The notes under the pieces: generated by a model | Databases searched by the model: none | Told to the model about the DNA's origin: nothing | What the model saw: only the letters and a program-made list of their open reading frames with translations | Shown here: positions 35,660 through 45,365 of the stretch, in pieces | How positions within the stretch are numbered: the stretch's first letter is position 1 | Layout: each line of letters opens with the position of its first letter | DNA from: an uncultured Allomuricauda sp. | Lineage (GTDB): Bacteria > Bacteroidota > Bacteroidia > Flavobacteriales > Flavobacteriaceae | Length of the DNA: 64,000 nucleotides | Reading direction: 5' to 3' | Assembly: GCF_947495325.1 (NCBI RefSeq) | Contig: NZ_CANLYK010000002.1 | Span: forward strand, 186,001 to 250,000 | Made by a program: the position numbers and the translations under genes

Positions 35660-37627
35660 GTGTATAAAATACAAGAAACAATAAGTAAAAATCCAAATCG
35701 GCAAATAAAAGACACCCTACTGTTCTTTTCTTTCTTCTTGGCTCTATTTCCTTCTTTTGGTCAAGAAATTCCAACAACTTTTAAGGAAAAAGCGGAAAGG
35801 CTTGTGCAAATGCGTCCCAAAACATACTTGACACTGGATACCGAGTTGAAATCTGAAAAGAGAGACACTACGCTATTACGGTATTTTGCCAATTTGTGTG
35901 AAAAGGAAAATTATTTGGAAGGACAGGCCTATGCCCTAGATCAAATTGGCACAAAATACAGAAACATATCCCAGTTTAAAAAAGCAGTAGACCTTCACCA
36001 ACAAGCATTAGAGCTCTCAGAAAAGATAAATAATACCGAATTAAAAGTCTTAAGCCTAAACATGCTAGGTGTTGTTTATAGACGAACCGATGCCATTAAA
36101 ACTGCATTGGACTATAATCAAAAAGCTTTGGAGCTGGCCGAGGAGGTCGAGAACCCTTCGCACCATATAAAAAGGAGCATAAATGTTTCCCTGAACAGTA
36201 TTGGAAATCTGTACCAAGCTTTGGAACAGTATGATTTAGCAATCATTCAATTTAAAAGGGCCCTCAAGTTTGAAACGGAACTGGGCAATAAATTGGGATT
36301 GGCAATCAACCATCAAAATATTGGTGACTGTCTTGAGAAAAAAGGAGATTTGGAAGGTGCGCTTGAAAACTACAGAAAGTCTTTGGCCTACAATGAAGAA
36401 ATCAATTCAGACTATGGCCGTGTTATTTGTAAAAACAGCCTTGCACAAATTTATCTCAAGCAAGATATGCCCTATGCTGCTCTTGTGCTTTTGGAACCAC
36501 TTCATGAACAATCAAAATCAATTGGCGATTTTTTCATTACTGCCTCGATCTATATAAATACCGGATGGGCACATACTAAACTTGGAAATTTTGACAAGGC
36601 GGGCAAATTTATAATGGATGGGTTGGAGATGGCTCAAAATCGCAATATGCCAAGCAACATTTTGTATGGCTATCAAAAACTTTCAGATTACGAACGGGAA
36701 AGAGGCAACTTTAAAGAGGCCTATGAATACTACAAAAAGGCTGATGAATACGAGAATGAAATTACAAGTGCGACCAATGTAAGGTACATGAACGATATTA
36801 TTGTCCGTTATGAAGCTGATAAGAAAAATAATCAGATTTCAGTGCTGGCAAAAGAAAATGAGATTGTACGTTTACGACTAAGAAAGAACCAGACCACCTT
36901 ACTTGTAAGTGCTCTTATAGTTGGGTTGATTTCCTCTATACTCTATATCCTTTATCGTCAATATCAAAGTAATAATGAGAAACGGGTTCTTTCATTGGAA
37001 CAAAACATGCTACGCAGCCAAATGAACCCTCATTTCTTGTTCAACTCCCTAAATTCCATAAAATTATACATCATCAACAATGAGCAAAAAAATGCAGTTC
37101 ATTATTTGAACAAGTTCTCAAAGTTGATTCGTAAAATTTTAGAGGCTTCATCATTAAAGGAAATTTCTTTGGCGGAAGAATTGGAGACCGTAGAACTTTA
37201 TATGAACATTGAGAACATAAGATTCTCCAATGAAATAGATTTTAAAATTTCGGTAGATGACGACATAAACATTGATAACATAAAAGTGCCTTCTCTTGCC
37301 TTACAGCCATTTTTGGAAAATTCCCTTTGGCACGGTCTTTCTCCAAAAGAAGGTAAAAAAATCATTCAATTAAATATAAAAAAGAAAAAGCAAGGCTTTA
37401 TATCAATAGAAATCATAGATAATGGTGTTGGGCGCGGGGCCGCGCAAACCAATAAAGAAAATAGGGTGTTAAAGAGAAAGTCGGTTGGCATTAGAATCAC
37501 CAAAGAGCGTTTTGCAAACTTTTCAAAGGACTATCAAAATAATTTTGTGGTAGATATTGTTGATTTATTCGATGACACGGGAAATCCAAAAGGAACTAAA
37601 GTTATTCTTGATGTACCTACTGTTTAG
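35660..37627 (+). CDS. TPR-containing LytS-type sensor histidine kinase
   Basis: A protein of 655 residues starting at GTG. A signal-like N-terminal helix (about 18-36) leads to a periplasmic array of TPR repeats (about 70-390), a short coiled coil, one membrane helix (about 413-433), and a His_kinase domain with His458 in SQMNPHFLFNSLNS. An HATPase domain with FLENSLWHGLSP and DNGVGRGAAQ follows. It phosphorylates the LytTR regulator encoded upstream. The 3' end overlaps the convergent DUF3109 gene by 11 bases. Confidence 0.92.
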   Translation: MYKIQETISKNPNRQIKDTLLFFSFFLALFPSFGQEIPTTFKEKAERLVQMRPKTYLTLDTELKSEKRDTTLLRYFANLCEKENYLEGQAYALDQIGTKYRNISQFKKAVDLHQQALELSEKINNTELKVLSLNMLGVVYRRTDAIKTALDYNQKALELAEEVENPSHHIKRSINVSLNSIGNLYQALEQYDLAIIQFKRALKFETELGNKLGLAINHQNIGDCLEKKGDLEGALENYRKSLAYNEEINSDYGRVICKNSLAQIYLKQDMPYAALVLLEPLHEQSKSIGDFFITASIYINTGWAHTKLGNFDKAGKFIMDGLEMAQNRNMPSNILYGYQKLSDYERERGNFKEAYEYYKKADEYENEITSATNVRYMNDIIVRYEADKKNNQISVLAKENEIVRLRLRKNQTTLLVSALIVGLISSILYILYRQYQSNNEKRVLSLEQNMLRSQMNPHFLFNSLNSIKLYIINNEQKNAVHYLNKFSKLIRKILEASSLKEISLAEELETVELYMNIENIRFSNEIDFKISVDDDINIDNIKVPSLALQPFLENSLWHGLSPKEGKKIIQLNIKKKKQGFISIEIIDNGVGRGAAQTNKENRVLKRKSVGIRITKERFANFSKDYQNNFVVDIVDLFDDTGNPKGTKVILDVPTV

Positions 37628-38189
37628 AATTTTCTAAGGCCACTTCTTCCAATTCTTTATACCAAGCTTTTCCAAATTTTCTGATCAGAGCCTCCTTTAC
37701 AAATTTATACACAGGCACTTTTAGTTCTTCTCCTAAACTGCATGCTGGATCACAAATTTCCCATTTATGGTAGTTTACTGCCGTAAATTCTGAATACTCC
37801 CGGGTTCTTACCGGGTACAAATGACATGAAACCGGTTTCTTCCATTTGGTCGCACCGTTGTTATAGGCCTCCTCCAAACCACATTTAGCAATTCCAGTAG
37901 TGGAAAAAATCACGTAAGCACATTCACTTTCGTTCACTAAAGGAGTTTCCCATTCCCCATCTTCCCCTTTTACAAAAGCGCCTTGCTCCATAATAGCGGC
38001 TACTCCTTCAGGTCGTAAATATGGTTTTACTTCTTTAAAAATATCAACCAATATTTCCGTCTCCGAATCTTCTAAAGGTGCACCATAATGACCATCTATA
38101 CAACAGGCTCCCTTACATGCACTTAAATTACAAACAAAATCGTTTTGAATAATCTCTTCAGACACTATGGTCTTTCCTATTTGGAACAT
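37617..38189 (-). CDS. DUF3109 cysteine-rich protein
   Basis: A protein of 190 residues of the DUF3109 family. An N-terminal CNLSACKGACC cluster and further cysteines at CGLEEAYNN, SCHLYPVR and CDPACSLG suggest a zinc or Fe-S centre of the YkgJ type. It is probably cytoplasmic; function is unknown. A TAACTTTG -7 element lies about 21 bases upstream. The end overlaps the convergent histidine kinase. Confidence 0.85.
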   Translation of the reverse strand: MFQIGKTIVSEEIIQNDFVCNLSACKGACCIDGHYGAPLEDSETEILVDIFKEVKPYLRPEGVAAIMEQGAFVKGEDGEWETPLVNESECAYVIFSTTGIAKCGLEEAYNNGATKWKKPVSCHLYPVRTREYSEFTAVNYHKWEICDPACSLGEELKVPVYKFVKEALIRKFGKAWYKELEEVALENSKQ

Positions 38190-38209
38190 GCTAATACCTG
38201 CTTTTTGAG

Positions 38210-38217
38210 CAAAGTTA
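38210..38217 (-). promoter_or_regulatory. -7 element of the DUF3109 gene
   Basis: Plus-strand CAAAGTTA reads TAACTTTG on the minus strand, a perfect TAnnTTTG match about 20 bases before the start. Confidence 0.55.
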
Positions 38218-38309
38218 ATTCAAAACCAAAATAATGATGCGAACTAAACCCATTAATGTAATCCAAAAGCTCTTTTTAGACGTAAATTTACCTGTCAAAT
38301 AGAAACGTG

Positions 38310-38888
38310 ATGAATTTTAGTTTTAAGGAGATAGTGACAGCAAGTATGGTTCTTTTTGCTGTTATAGATATTTTGGGAAGTGTTCCCATTGTTATCTCAT
38401 TACGGAATAAAGTGGGGCATATTCAATCTGAAAAAGCTTCAATTGTTGCTGCATGTATTATGGTAGCTTTTCTTTTTGTGGGGGAAAGTATCTTGAATCT
38501 GATCGGGATAGATGTAAACTCTTTTGCGGTAGCGGGAGCATTCGTCATTTTTTTCCTAGCTCTGGAAATGGTGTTGGGCATTACTCTTTTTAAAGACGAC
38601 CAGCCGGAAAGTGCCTCTGTTGTTCCTATCGCTTTTCCGCTTATTGCGGGCGCAGGCACCTTAACCTCCATTTTAGCTTTACGCGCAGAATATCATGTGG
38701 AAAACATTGTGGTGGCCATTATCATTAATATTATCTTTGTTTATCTTGTTCTAAAATCCAGCTCTAAAATAGAACGGATTTTGGGCAAGAATGGCCTTAG
38801 TGTTATTCGCAAGGTATTCGGGGTTATCCTGTTGGCGATAGCTGTAAAACTATTTGCTACAAATATTAATCAGTTATGGTTGAACTGA
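38310..38888 (+). CDS. MarC-family integral membrane protein
   Basis: A protein of 192 residues with six hydrophobic segments and the MarC/UPF0056 pattern: LFAVIDILGSVPIVISLR near the N-terminus, then PIAFPLIAGAGTLTSILAL. Members sit in the inner membrane; the transport role is unproven. The ATG at 38310 is preferred to the GTG one codon earlier. A palindrome GTAAATTTAC (38282-38291) lies just upstream. Confidence 0.9.
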   Translation: MNFSFKEIVTASMVLFAVIDILGSVPIVISLRNKVGHIQSEKASIVAACIMVAFLFVGESILNLIGIDVNSFAVAGAFVIFFLALEMVLGITLFKDDQPESASVVPIAFPLIAGAGTLTSILALRAEYHVENIVVAIIINIIFVYLVLKSSSKIERILGKNGLSVIRKVFGVILLAIAVKLFATNINQLWLN

Positions 38889-38904
38889 TAAACTATTCTT
38901 AGGT

Positions 38905-39108
38905 ATGAACAAGACGTTTAGTATTATTCTAATTCTATTGGCGCTGGCGCTGGTTGCCTATAATGTAACTTTAGTAGACTTTGAGAATCCTTTTCAAGGG
39001 GATAGCACTATTGCTTTGATAGGCATTGTAGCTTCATTGTGTGCAATAGTATTGCTGCTCATTTTTATGACTTCAAAAAAGATTGACAAAAAATTGAAGG
39101 AGGATTAA
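38905..39108 (+). CDS. Small two-helix membrane protein
   Basis: A protein of 67 residues with two hydrophobic segments (about 4-24 and 36-57), a short acidic loop between them and a Lys-rich end. It follows marC by 16 bases, so probably cotranscribed. I do not recognise a named family. Its stop shares TTAA with that of the convergent S41 protease gene. Confidence 0.65.
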   Translation: MNKTFSIILILLALALVAYNVTLVDFENPFQGDSTIALIGIVASLCAIVLLLIFMTSKKIDKKLKED

Positions 39109-40733
39109 TTTTCTAAATCCAACACTCCTATTTCAGATTGCTTAAAAATTGCTGCATCCAATTCCTTTACTTTTTCCAACATGGTATCATGTTCACCTTT
39201 AATTTGTGCCGATATGTTGGGCGAGAATAATTGTTCAGCAATATTTGCTTTCAAATAGGCCTTTATTTTGTCTTCCTGGGCGTAGAAGTCAATTTTTATT
39301 TTCCTGTTCAGCATAAATTGAATGAATTCGTCAAACAGTATATCATCCACTCCGTATTCATCCAAAAATTGGTTTTTTGTAAACTCGGCATAGCGATTTC
39401 TATCCTTTTCCAAGTGCTCAAAAATAAAACGGGAGAAGAACTCGTACGTATCATCCATACTTTCAATAGCTTCTTCCTCATTGCTTCCTATAGGTACAAA
39501 AACATCTGGAATAATACCACCACCGCCATATACAATCTTACCTTTTGGCGTCTTGAATTTTAGGGAATCCGCCACTTTTATGCTGTCAACAGAAATTAAT
39601 TCCCCGCTACTATAGCGTTCCATAAAAGTTTGGTAGTAATCGCGGTGTCCTTTTTTGTATGATTTCTGGATTGAACGGCCTGTTGGGGTATAATATCTGG
39701 AAACTGTTAGGCGCACTGCAGAGCCATCGCCCAAATCCATTTCTCGTTGCACCAGACCTTTTCCAAAGGAACGCCTCCCAATAATAGTTCCCACATCATT
39801 GTCTTGCAGGGCCCCTGCAATAATTTCACTTGCAGATGCGGAACGTTCATTAATCAGTACATAAACGGGTTTATCTTCAAAGTCGCCTTTTTTGGTGGCG
39901 AAAGCTTTTTTGATCCTTCCCTTTTTATTTTTGGTGTATAAAATTAATTTGTCGTCTTCCAAAAATTCATCGGCTAATTTTTCTGCTATTCCCAAATATC
40001 CTCCAGGATTATCCCTTAAATCCAATACCAATTTTTCGGCTCCACGGAGCTTAAGTTTTTTAAGGGCATCTTTAAACTCACCAAAGGTTGATTCCGCAAA
40101 ACGGTTGATTTTGATATAGCCCATATCACGGGTGAGCATATAATAGGCATCAACACTTTTTATGGGCACCCGGTCTCGGGTAACGGTAACATCAATCATC
40201 CTATTTTCAGACTTACGGAATATCTTTAAATCGACCTTACTACCCTCTTTGCCCTTTAATGTTGAAACAACCGTGCTATTAGGGATTCTTCTCCCAAAAA
40301 GGGTGTCGCTATCCGCCATTAATATTCGGTCCCCAGGTTTTATACCTCTAATATAGCTAGGCCCATTTTTAATGGTTCTAATTACGGTAATAGTATCTTT
40401 ATACATGTAGAAGCTTACCCCTATACCTACAAAATCACCTTTCATGTTTTCGGAAACTTCCTCCATCTCGCTCTTTGGAATATAGACGGAATGGGGATCT
40501 AACTTTCCTAGAATATTGTTAACGGTAACATCTACAATACTATCCGTATTTATATCGTCTACATATTCGTAATCAATATAATCGATCAAACGATTTAGTT
40601 TGTCTTTTTTGGAATTGGTAGAAAACAGTTTTTCTGGAGTATCATTAAAATGGAGTTTGCCCCCAATAAAAATTCCAATAGCCACTGCAAGAGCAATTAG
40701 GGTAGGCAAAATATAGCTGTACTTTTTTTTCAT
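39105..40733 (-). CDS. S41-family C-terminal processing protease
   Basis: A protein of 542 residues with an N-terminal membrane anchor or signal (about 5-25), a PDZ domain (about 85-175, GIGVSFYMYKDTITVI to LMADSDTLF), and the S41 catalytic domain with the Ser of SASASEIIAGAL and the Lys of RSFGKGLVQ. A C-terminal helical extension (about 410-542) is typical of Bacteroidota versions. It degrades or trims periplasmic proteins. It starts 14 bases after the dCMP deaminase stop, so both probably form one unit. Confidence 0.93.
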   Translation of the reverse strand: MKKKYSYILPTLIALAVAIGIFIGGKLHFNDTPEKLFSTNSKKDKLNRLIDYIDYEYVDDINTDSIVDVTVNNILGKLDPHSVYIPKSEMEEVSENMKGDFVGIGVSFYMYKDTITVIRTIKNGPSYIRGIKPGDRILMADSDTLFGRRIPNSTVVSTLKGKEGSKVDLKIFRKSENRMIDVTVTRDRVPIKSVDAYYMLTRDMGYIKINRFAESTFGEFKDALKKLKLRGAEKLVLDLRDNPGGYLGIAEKLADEFLEDDKLILYTKNKKGRIKKAFATKKGDFEDKPVYVLINERSASASEIIAGALQDNDVGTIIGRRSFGKGLVQREMDLGDGSAVRLTVSRYYTPTGRSIQKSYKKGHRDYYQTFMERYSSGELISVDSIKVADSLKFKTPKGKIVYGGGGIIPDVFVPIGSNEEEAIESMDDTYEFFSRFIFEHLEKDRNRYAEFTKNQFLDEYGVDDILFDEFIQFMLNRKIKIDFYAQEDKIKAYLKANIAEQLFSPNISAQIKGEHDTMLEKVKELDAAIFKQSEIGVLDLEN

Positions 40734-40747
40734 AATAAATGGTGGGG

Positions 40748-41185
40748 TTAAACCATTTCCTCTAAAATAGGAAGGTGATGAGTTATTACACCTGCACGCT
40801 CCAAAAATTTTAATCCAGAATCATCCTTGTATGCCTTCTGATATACTACACGTTTTATTCCGGATTGATGTATGAGCTTGCTGCATTCCCTACATGGGGA
40901 TAACGTAATGTACAAGGTAGCTCCCTCACAGGATTGGGTAGAGGATGCAACTTTTGAAATAGCATTGGCCTCGGCATGCAAAACGTACCACTTGGTGTAC
41001 CCTTCTTCATCTTCACAAATGTTTTCAAAACCTGTTGGTGTACCATTGTACCCATCAGATATGATCATCCTATCTTTTACGATAATGGCGCCAACCTGCT
41101 TTCTTTGGCAATAGGATAGTTTTCCCCATTCTTTTGCCATTCGCAAATAGGCCTTATCGTACTTCTCTTGTTTACGCTCCTTCAT
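40748..41185 (-). CDS. dCMP deaminase family protein
   Basis: A protein of 145 residues with the zinc-dependent deoxycytidylate deaminase motifs HAEANAI and PCRECSKLI, and an N-terminal region like that of dCMP deaminases and the ComEB group. It should convert dCMP to dUMP. A small AT-rich inverted repeat (ATCAGA-N5-TCTGAT) lies just upstream of the start. Confidence 0.9.
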   Translation of the reverse strand: MKERKQEKYDKAYLRMAKEWGKLSYCQRKQVGAIIVKDRMIISDGYNGTPTGFENICEDEEGYTKWYVLHAEANAISKVASSTQSCEGATLYITLSPCRECSKLIHQSGIKRVVYQKAYKDDSGLKFLERAGVITHHLPILEEMV

Positions 41186-41270
41186 ACATCAGAAAATATC
41201 TGATTTTTAAATAAATATACCTGCTTTGAAAGACCCTTACAATCTTATTCTATTAAATTTAACGAAGGCC

Positions 41271-41855
41271 TTACTTGGGAAACGTGGCAATTAGCAAGGG
41301 TATTGTAATACAGATGACCAAAATAGATGCCAAAGCAATAAAAATTTTCCTTTTTACCTTAAAAATATCCAAAACCAAAAAAGCCAACGCAAGAACGCAA
41401 AGAATTATAATAATCTGAGAAAATTCTATTCCCGTGGCAAATGCTATTAGGGGCATCACTTTTTCTTCCTCTTCGGCCATAAGTAATTTGAAGTAATTGG
41501 AGAATCCAAAGCCATGAACAAGACCAAAAAAAGCCGTTGCCAATACATGTGGATACATACTGGGCATTTTTGTCTCCTTAACCACATAAGTGAAATTATA
41601 CAACGCGGTCAATAAAATGGTAACGGGGATAAAGAATTCTATGAGTCCTGCATCAACCGTAAAAATATCAAAGGCAGAAAGTGCTAATGAAGTACAATGG
41701 GTTAATGTAAAGATTGTTGCCAGAACAATCACTTGTTTCCAATTTTTGAATGTGAACGGCACTGCCAAAGCAGCTAAAAAAAGAATATGATCATAGGCAC
41801 CAAAATCCAGCACATGATCTAATCCTAACTTTATATAAAACCAAAATTCTTGCAT
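41271..41855 (-). CDS. HupE/UreJ-family membrane protein
   Basis: A protein of 194 residues with about six hydrophobic segments and conserved histidines: GLDHVLDFGAYDHILFLAAL at the N-terminus, TLTHCTSLALSA and FFGLVHGFGFSN. HupE/UreJ proteins are metal (nickel or cobalt) permeases in some bacteria, though no urease or hydrogenase gene is near. It begins 9 bases after the TerB/DnaJ gene, forming an operon. Confidence 0.85.
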   Translation of the reverse strand: MQEFWFYIKLGLDHVLDFGAYDHILFLAALAVPFTFKNWKQVIVLATIFTLTHCTSLALSAFDIFTVDAGLIEFFIPVTILLTALYNFTYVVKETKMPSMYPHVLATAFFGLVHGFGFSNYFKLLMAEEEEKVMPLIAFATGIEFSQIIIILCVLALAFLVLDIFKVKRKIFIALASILVICITIPLLIATFPK

Positions 41856-41864
41856 AGTTCTTTA

Positions 41865-42602
41865 TTATGAAATTCCACGTTCTTTCTGAATAACCTCATA
41901 CGCTTTTTGCACTTCCTTAAACTTTTCTTCGGCCCCTTTTTTTATGGCTTCATTTTCGGTGACTACCTTATCTGGATGATACTTCTTTGCCATGGTTCGG
42001 TATGCCTTTTTTATCTCATCGTCCGTTGCCGTTTTTTCTATCTCTAAAATTTTGTAGGCATTGTCAGCAGATTTGATGAACATGGCCATAATACTTTCAA
42101 AATCATGTTGCCCAATTCGTAGGTAACCTGCAAGTTCTTTCAGTTTGATAACTTCAGCCTTGCTTACCTGGCCGTCGGCCTGGGCAATTCCAAAAAGAAA
42201 ATGAAGCAACTGTAATCGTACTTCGTAACGCGTGCGTTGCACCAAATAAGAACAGATGCGTTGTGCCGAAACTTCCCGCTTTTTAATTACTTCATTGAAG
42301 GTTCTAAAGATTGCGTTCGCCTTTTCCTTTCCATAAGTGCTTAAAAAATACTGTCGCACATAATCCAATTCTCGTTGGCTTACTTGTCCATCAGCCTTAA
42401 TTATAATAGAACAGAGAGACAACAGATTCAGTTCAAAATCTGCCGGAGAAACATTTTGTTGGGTAAAGTCACGAAAAACAGTTCTTCCGCCTCCTTTGCT
42501 GCCTCCAAGATTATCAAGCAGACTTCCAACAATAAACCCCAAAACAGCTCCTGGAAAACGAAATATAAAATAGCCAAGAAATGCAGCTACCCATTTAATC
42601 AT
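41865..42602 (-). CDS. TerB-DnaJ (DjlA-like) co-chaperone
   Basis: A protein of 245 residues: a hydrophobic N-terminus (about 2-25, a membrane anchor as in DjlA), a TerB-like helical domain (about 60-170), and a C-terminal J-domain (about 180-243) with the HPDKV motif that activates DnaK. The ATG at 42602 ([11 protein letters not shown]) is used because the TTG at 42623 lies in the -7 element TATATTTG. It is followed by the HupE-like gene. Confidence 0.9.
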   Translation of the reverse strand: MIKWVAAFLGYFIFRFPGAVLGFIVGSLLDNLGGSKGGGRTVFRDFTQQNVSPADFELNLLSLCSIIIKADGQVSQRELDYVRQYFLSTYGKEKANAIFRTFNEVIKKREVSAQRICSYLVQRTRYEVRLQLLHFLFGIAQADGQVSKAEVIKLKELAGYLRIGQHDFESIMAMFIKSADNAYKILEIEKTATDDEIKKAYRTMAKKYHPDKVVTENEAIKKGAEEKFKEVQKAYEVIQKERGIS

Positions 42603-42620
42603 CTTAAAAAATTTAAAGGT

Positions 42621-42628
42621 CAAATATA
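42621..42628 (-). promoter_or_regulatory. -7 element of the TerB/DnaJ operon
   Basis: Plus-strand CAAATATA reads TATATTTG on the minus strand, a perfect TAnnTTTG match 18 bases before the ATG. This rules out the TTG at 42623 as start. Confidence 0.6.
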
Positions 42629-42694
42629 GGCTTTTGACCTAGAAATAAAGCCCAAACTGATGTTAAGGCCCTCGAAAAAATACGACAAAAGCCG

Positions 42695-42702
42695 TATCTT
42701 TG
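42695..42702 (+). promoter_or_regulatory. -7 element of the bacilliredoxin gene
   Basis: TATCTTTG, a perfect TAnnTTTG match 24 bases before the ATG at 42727. Confidence 0.6.
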
Positions 42703-42726
42703 AATGTTTATATAAAATAAGAGACT

Positions 42727-43137
42727 ATGTATCCAGAAGAATTGGTAAAACCTATGAGAGCTGATCTAGCTTCTGCTGGGTTTGAAGAGTTATATACAAG
42801 TGAAGCTGTGGAAGATGCCCTTAAGCAAGACGGAACTACTTTGGTAGTGGTAAATTCTGTTTGTGGGTGTGCCGCTGCCAATGCAAGACCAGCTGCAAAG
42901 CTAAGTTTACAGAACAACAAAAAACCAAATAATTTGGTTACTGTTTTTGCGGGAGTTGATACAGATGCTGTTGATACCGCAAGAAACCATATGGTGCCTT
43001 TTCCACCATCATCCCCAAGTATGGCGCTTTTCAGGGATGGGGAATTGGTTCACATGATTGAAAGACATCATATTGAAGGAAGGCCTGCAGAAATGATTGC
43101 TGAAAATTTAATGGAAGCCTATAACGAGTTCTGCTAA
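42727..43137 (+). CDS. BrxA/BrxB-type bacilliredoxin
   Basis: A protein of 136 residues of the YphP/YqiW family. The CGC motif at residues 46-48 (NSVCGCAAANARPA) replaces the CxxC of thioredoxins. In Bacillus these proteins remove bacillithiol from protein cysteines; Flavobacteriia members are labelled the same way, but the low-molecular-weight thiol used here is not shown. Its own promoter and terminator frame it as a single gene. Confidence 0.92.
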   Translation: MYPEELVKPMRADLASAGFEELYTSEAVEDALKQDGTTLVVVNSVCGCAAANARPAAKLSLQNNKKPNNLVTVFAGVDTDAVDTARNHMVPFPPSSPSMALFRDGELVHMIERHHIEGRPAEMIAENLMEAYNEFC

Positions 43138-43158
43138 ACTTCAATTAAAAAATGTTTT

Positions 43159-43190
43159 AAAACCACCTCTATCCAGGTGGTTTTTTATTT
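43159..43190 (+). terminator. Terminator of the bacilliredoxin gene
   Basis: Stem AAAACCACCT / AGGTGGTTTT around a CTATCC loop, followed by further T residues. Confidence 0.9.
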
Positions 43191-43198
43191 TTGGTGCC

Positions 43199-43915
43199 AT
43201 GGATAAAAAAGCAATTGTGATTGGTGCTACTTCAGGAATTGGAAAGGAACTTACTCTTGTTTTATCTCAAAATGATTACTTGGTAGGTATTACCGGTAGA
43301 CGAGAACCTATGTTAACAGAGCTCACAAAAAATAACCCAAATTCCTTTGTGCCAAAAACTTTTGATTGCACCGAAGAAAATACACTAACATTCCTAAATG
43401 AACTGGTTGCTGATTTAGGCGGATTGGACCTTCTTGTTTTCTCCTCAGGTACTGGAGACCTTAATGATGCGCTTGAGTATGCCATCGAAGACAGGACAAA
43501 CCAATTAAATGTAATTGCCTTTACCAATATTATGGGATGGGCCTTCAATCTGTTTCAAGAACAGGGATACGGCCATTTGGTGGCTATAAGTTCCATTGCC
43601 GGGTTACGCGGAAGCAGAATCGCTCCGGCCTACAATGCATCCAAAGCATACCAAGTCAATTATTTGGAAGGGCTTCGTCAAAAAGCAAAGAAATCAAAAT
43701 TGAATATTACCATAACTGATATTCGCCCTGGGTTTGTGGATACCCCAATGGCAAAAGGGGAAGGGCAATTTTGGGTGGCTTCGCCAAAAAAAGCGGCAAA
43801 ACAACTCTACCTGTCTATTAAAAGAAAAAAAGATATCGCCTACATTACTAAAAGGTGGCGATTGATTGCTATTATTGTCAAGATTTTACCAAATTGGCTC
43901 TATAAAAGAATGTAA
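43199..43915 (+). CDS. Short-chain dehydrogenase/reductase
   Basis: A protein of 238 residues with a Rossmann fold: GATSGIGKE cofactor loop at about 8-16, SSGTG after strand 4, catalytic Ser in ISSIAG, and YNASK for Tyr and Lys. The substrate is unknown. It is the first gene of a run with an acyltransferase (2-base gap) and an HD-domain phosphohydrolase, so a link to lipid or membrane metabolism is possible. Confidence 0.9.
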   Translation: MDKKAIVIGATSGIGKELTLVLSQNDYLVGITGRREPMLTELTKNNPNSFVPKTFDCTEENTLTFLNELVADLGGLDLLVFSSGTGDLNDALEYAIEDRTNQLNVIAFTNIMGWAFNLFQEQGYGHLVAISSIAGLRGSRIAPAYNASKAYQVNYLEGLRQKAKKSKLNITITDIRPGFVDTPMAKGEGQFWVASPKKAAKQLYLSIKRKKDIAYITKRWRLIAIIVKILPNWLYKRM

Positions 43916-43917
43916 TC

Positions 43918-44655
43918 TTGCAAAAACTACTTTCATACCCTCTCACTATCCTCTTTTTTATTTTTTTTGGATTGACGTTGATTGTATTTCATCCCATTCA
44001 ATGGTTTTGTCTAAATGTTTTAGGTTATGATGCCCACAAAAGAACCGTGAGTATCCTTAATTGGTTTTTAATGCGATGCACCAATGTTCTTGGTACACGA
44101 TATAGATTTGAAAATCAACATGACATTCCAACAGACAGGCCTCTGATTATCGTTACCAATCATCAAAGCATGTACGACATTCCTCCCATAATTTGGCACA
44201 TGCGAAAACACCATCCCAAGTTTGTTGCAAAAAAAGAATTGGGCAAGGGTATTCCAAGTGTTTCCTATAATCTTAGACATAGCGCTGCTGCCTTGATCGA
44301 TAGAAAAGATGGAAAACAGGCCATTCTTGAAATAGGAAGGTTGGGAACATACATTGAAAAACATAACAGAAGTGCGGTGATTTTTCCCGAAGGAACCCGA
44401 AGCAGAACCGGGAAACCCAAACCTTTTAAGCCTTTGGGCCTAAAAATTTTGATGAAAAAATCCCCATCGGCCTTACTTGTTCCAATAACCATCAACAACT
44501 CTTGGAAGGTTCTAAAATATGGTAAATTCCCCATGGGTATTGGTGCTTATCTAAAATTTGAAGTTCATCCTCCAATTGAAAATACCGGAAACGCGGATGA
44601 ATTAATTGCCCAAGTAGAAAAACAAATTACGGGAAGTATAATCGTAAAGGAATAA
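43918..44655 (+). CDS. plsC: 1-acyl-sn-glycerol-3-phosphate acyltransferase
   Basis: A protein of 245 residues starting at TTG, as no ATG occurs nearby in frame. The N-terminal membrane helix (about 7-30) is followed by the acyltransferase blocks: HX4D in NHQSMYDIP, the FPEGTRSRTG block and a PITINNSW segment. It should acylate lysophosphatidic acid in phospholipid synthesis. It overlaps the next gene by one base and follows the SDR gene by 2 bases. Confidence 0.9.
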   Translation: MQKLLSYPLTILFFIFFGLTLIVFHPIQWFCLNVLGYDAHKRTVSILNWFLMRCTNVLGTRYRFENQHDIPTDRPLIIVTNHQSMYDIPPIIWHMRKHHPKFVAKKELGKGIPSVSYNLRHSAAALIDRKDGKQAILEIGRLGTYIEKHNRSAVIFPEGTRSRTGKPKPFKPLGLKILMKKSPSALLVPITINNSWKVLKYGKFPMGIGAYLKFEVHPPIENTGNADELIAQVEKQITGSIIVKE

Positions 44656-45317
44656 TGCATTCAGAAATCATTGAAAAAACCATAGCCTTTGTAAAAGACA
44701 CCCTTAAAAATGCAGAAGGCGGTCATGATTGGTTTCATATTGAACGTGTTTTCAATACCACAAAATCAATCGCCAGACATGAACAGGTGGATGGGCTGGT
44801 GGTTGAATTGGCAGCGCTCTTGCATGATATTGCCGACCCAAAATTCCATGCCGGTGATGAAAGCATAGGACCCAAAACTGCCCAAGATTTTCTGAATTCC
44901 ATAAAGGTTGATGAAAAAACCATAGCTCATGTGGTAAAAATTATTAAGCACATGTCTTTTAAAAACAGTTTGGGGAAAAACCAAAAAGCATTCTCTTCTG
45001 AGGAACTAAAAGTGGTTCAAGATGCTGACAGGTTGGATGCCATTGGAGCAATCGGCATCGCCAGAGCTTTTAACTATGGTGGATTTAAAAACAGGGAATT
45101 GCACAATCCTTCCATTCCTCCCAATCCCAACATGACAAAAGAGGAATATAAAAAGTCAAATGCTCCGACCATCAACCATTTTTATGAAAAATTGTTATTG
45201 CTCAAGGACCAAATGAACACGGAAACGGGTAAGAAATTGGCCAAAGAGCGGCATCAATTTATGTTGGATTACCTAGACCAGTTCTATAAAGAATGGAATG
45301 GGGAACAACTACCCTAG
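44655..45317 (+). CDS. HD-domain phosphohydrolase
   Basis: A protein of 220 residues with the HD metal-dependent phosphohydrolase motifs: HDWFHIERV near 25, ALLHDIADPKFH near 58, HIVKIIKHMSF-like region near 95 and VQDADRLDAIGAIGIARA near 125. It resembles the YedJ/uncharacterised HD group. The substrate is unknown. It is the third gene of the SDR-plsC operon. Confidence 0.85.
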   Translation: MHSEIIEKTIAFVKDTLKNAEGGHDWFHIERVFNTTKSIARHEQVDGLVVELAALLHDIADPKFHAGDESIGPKTAQDFLNSIKVDEKTIAHVVKIIKHMSFKNSLGKNQKAFSSEELKVVQDADRLDAIGAIGIARAFNYGGFKNRELHNPSIPPNPNMTKEEYKKSNAPTINHFYEKLLLLKDQMNTETGKKLAKERHQFMLDYLDQFYKEWNGEQLP

Positions 45318-45365
45318 TCTATTGTTGTTTTTTGTATCTTCAATGCAAAGTCAAATTCAACCAAA

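Noticed and set aside
41191..41212. Plus-strand terminator ATCAGA-N5-TCTGAT followed by T residues
   Set aside because: No plus-strand gene lies upstream; the short repeat is in the leader of the minus-strand dCMP deaminase gene.
41271..41855. Urease or hydrogenase accessory role for the HupE/UreJ-like gene
   Set aside because: No urease, hydrogenase or nickel gene is nearby; only the membrane-protein family can be supported.
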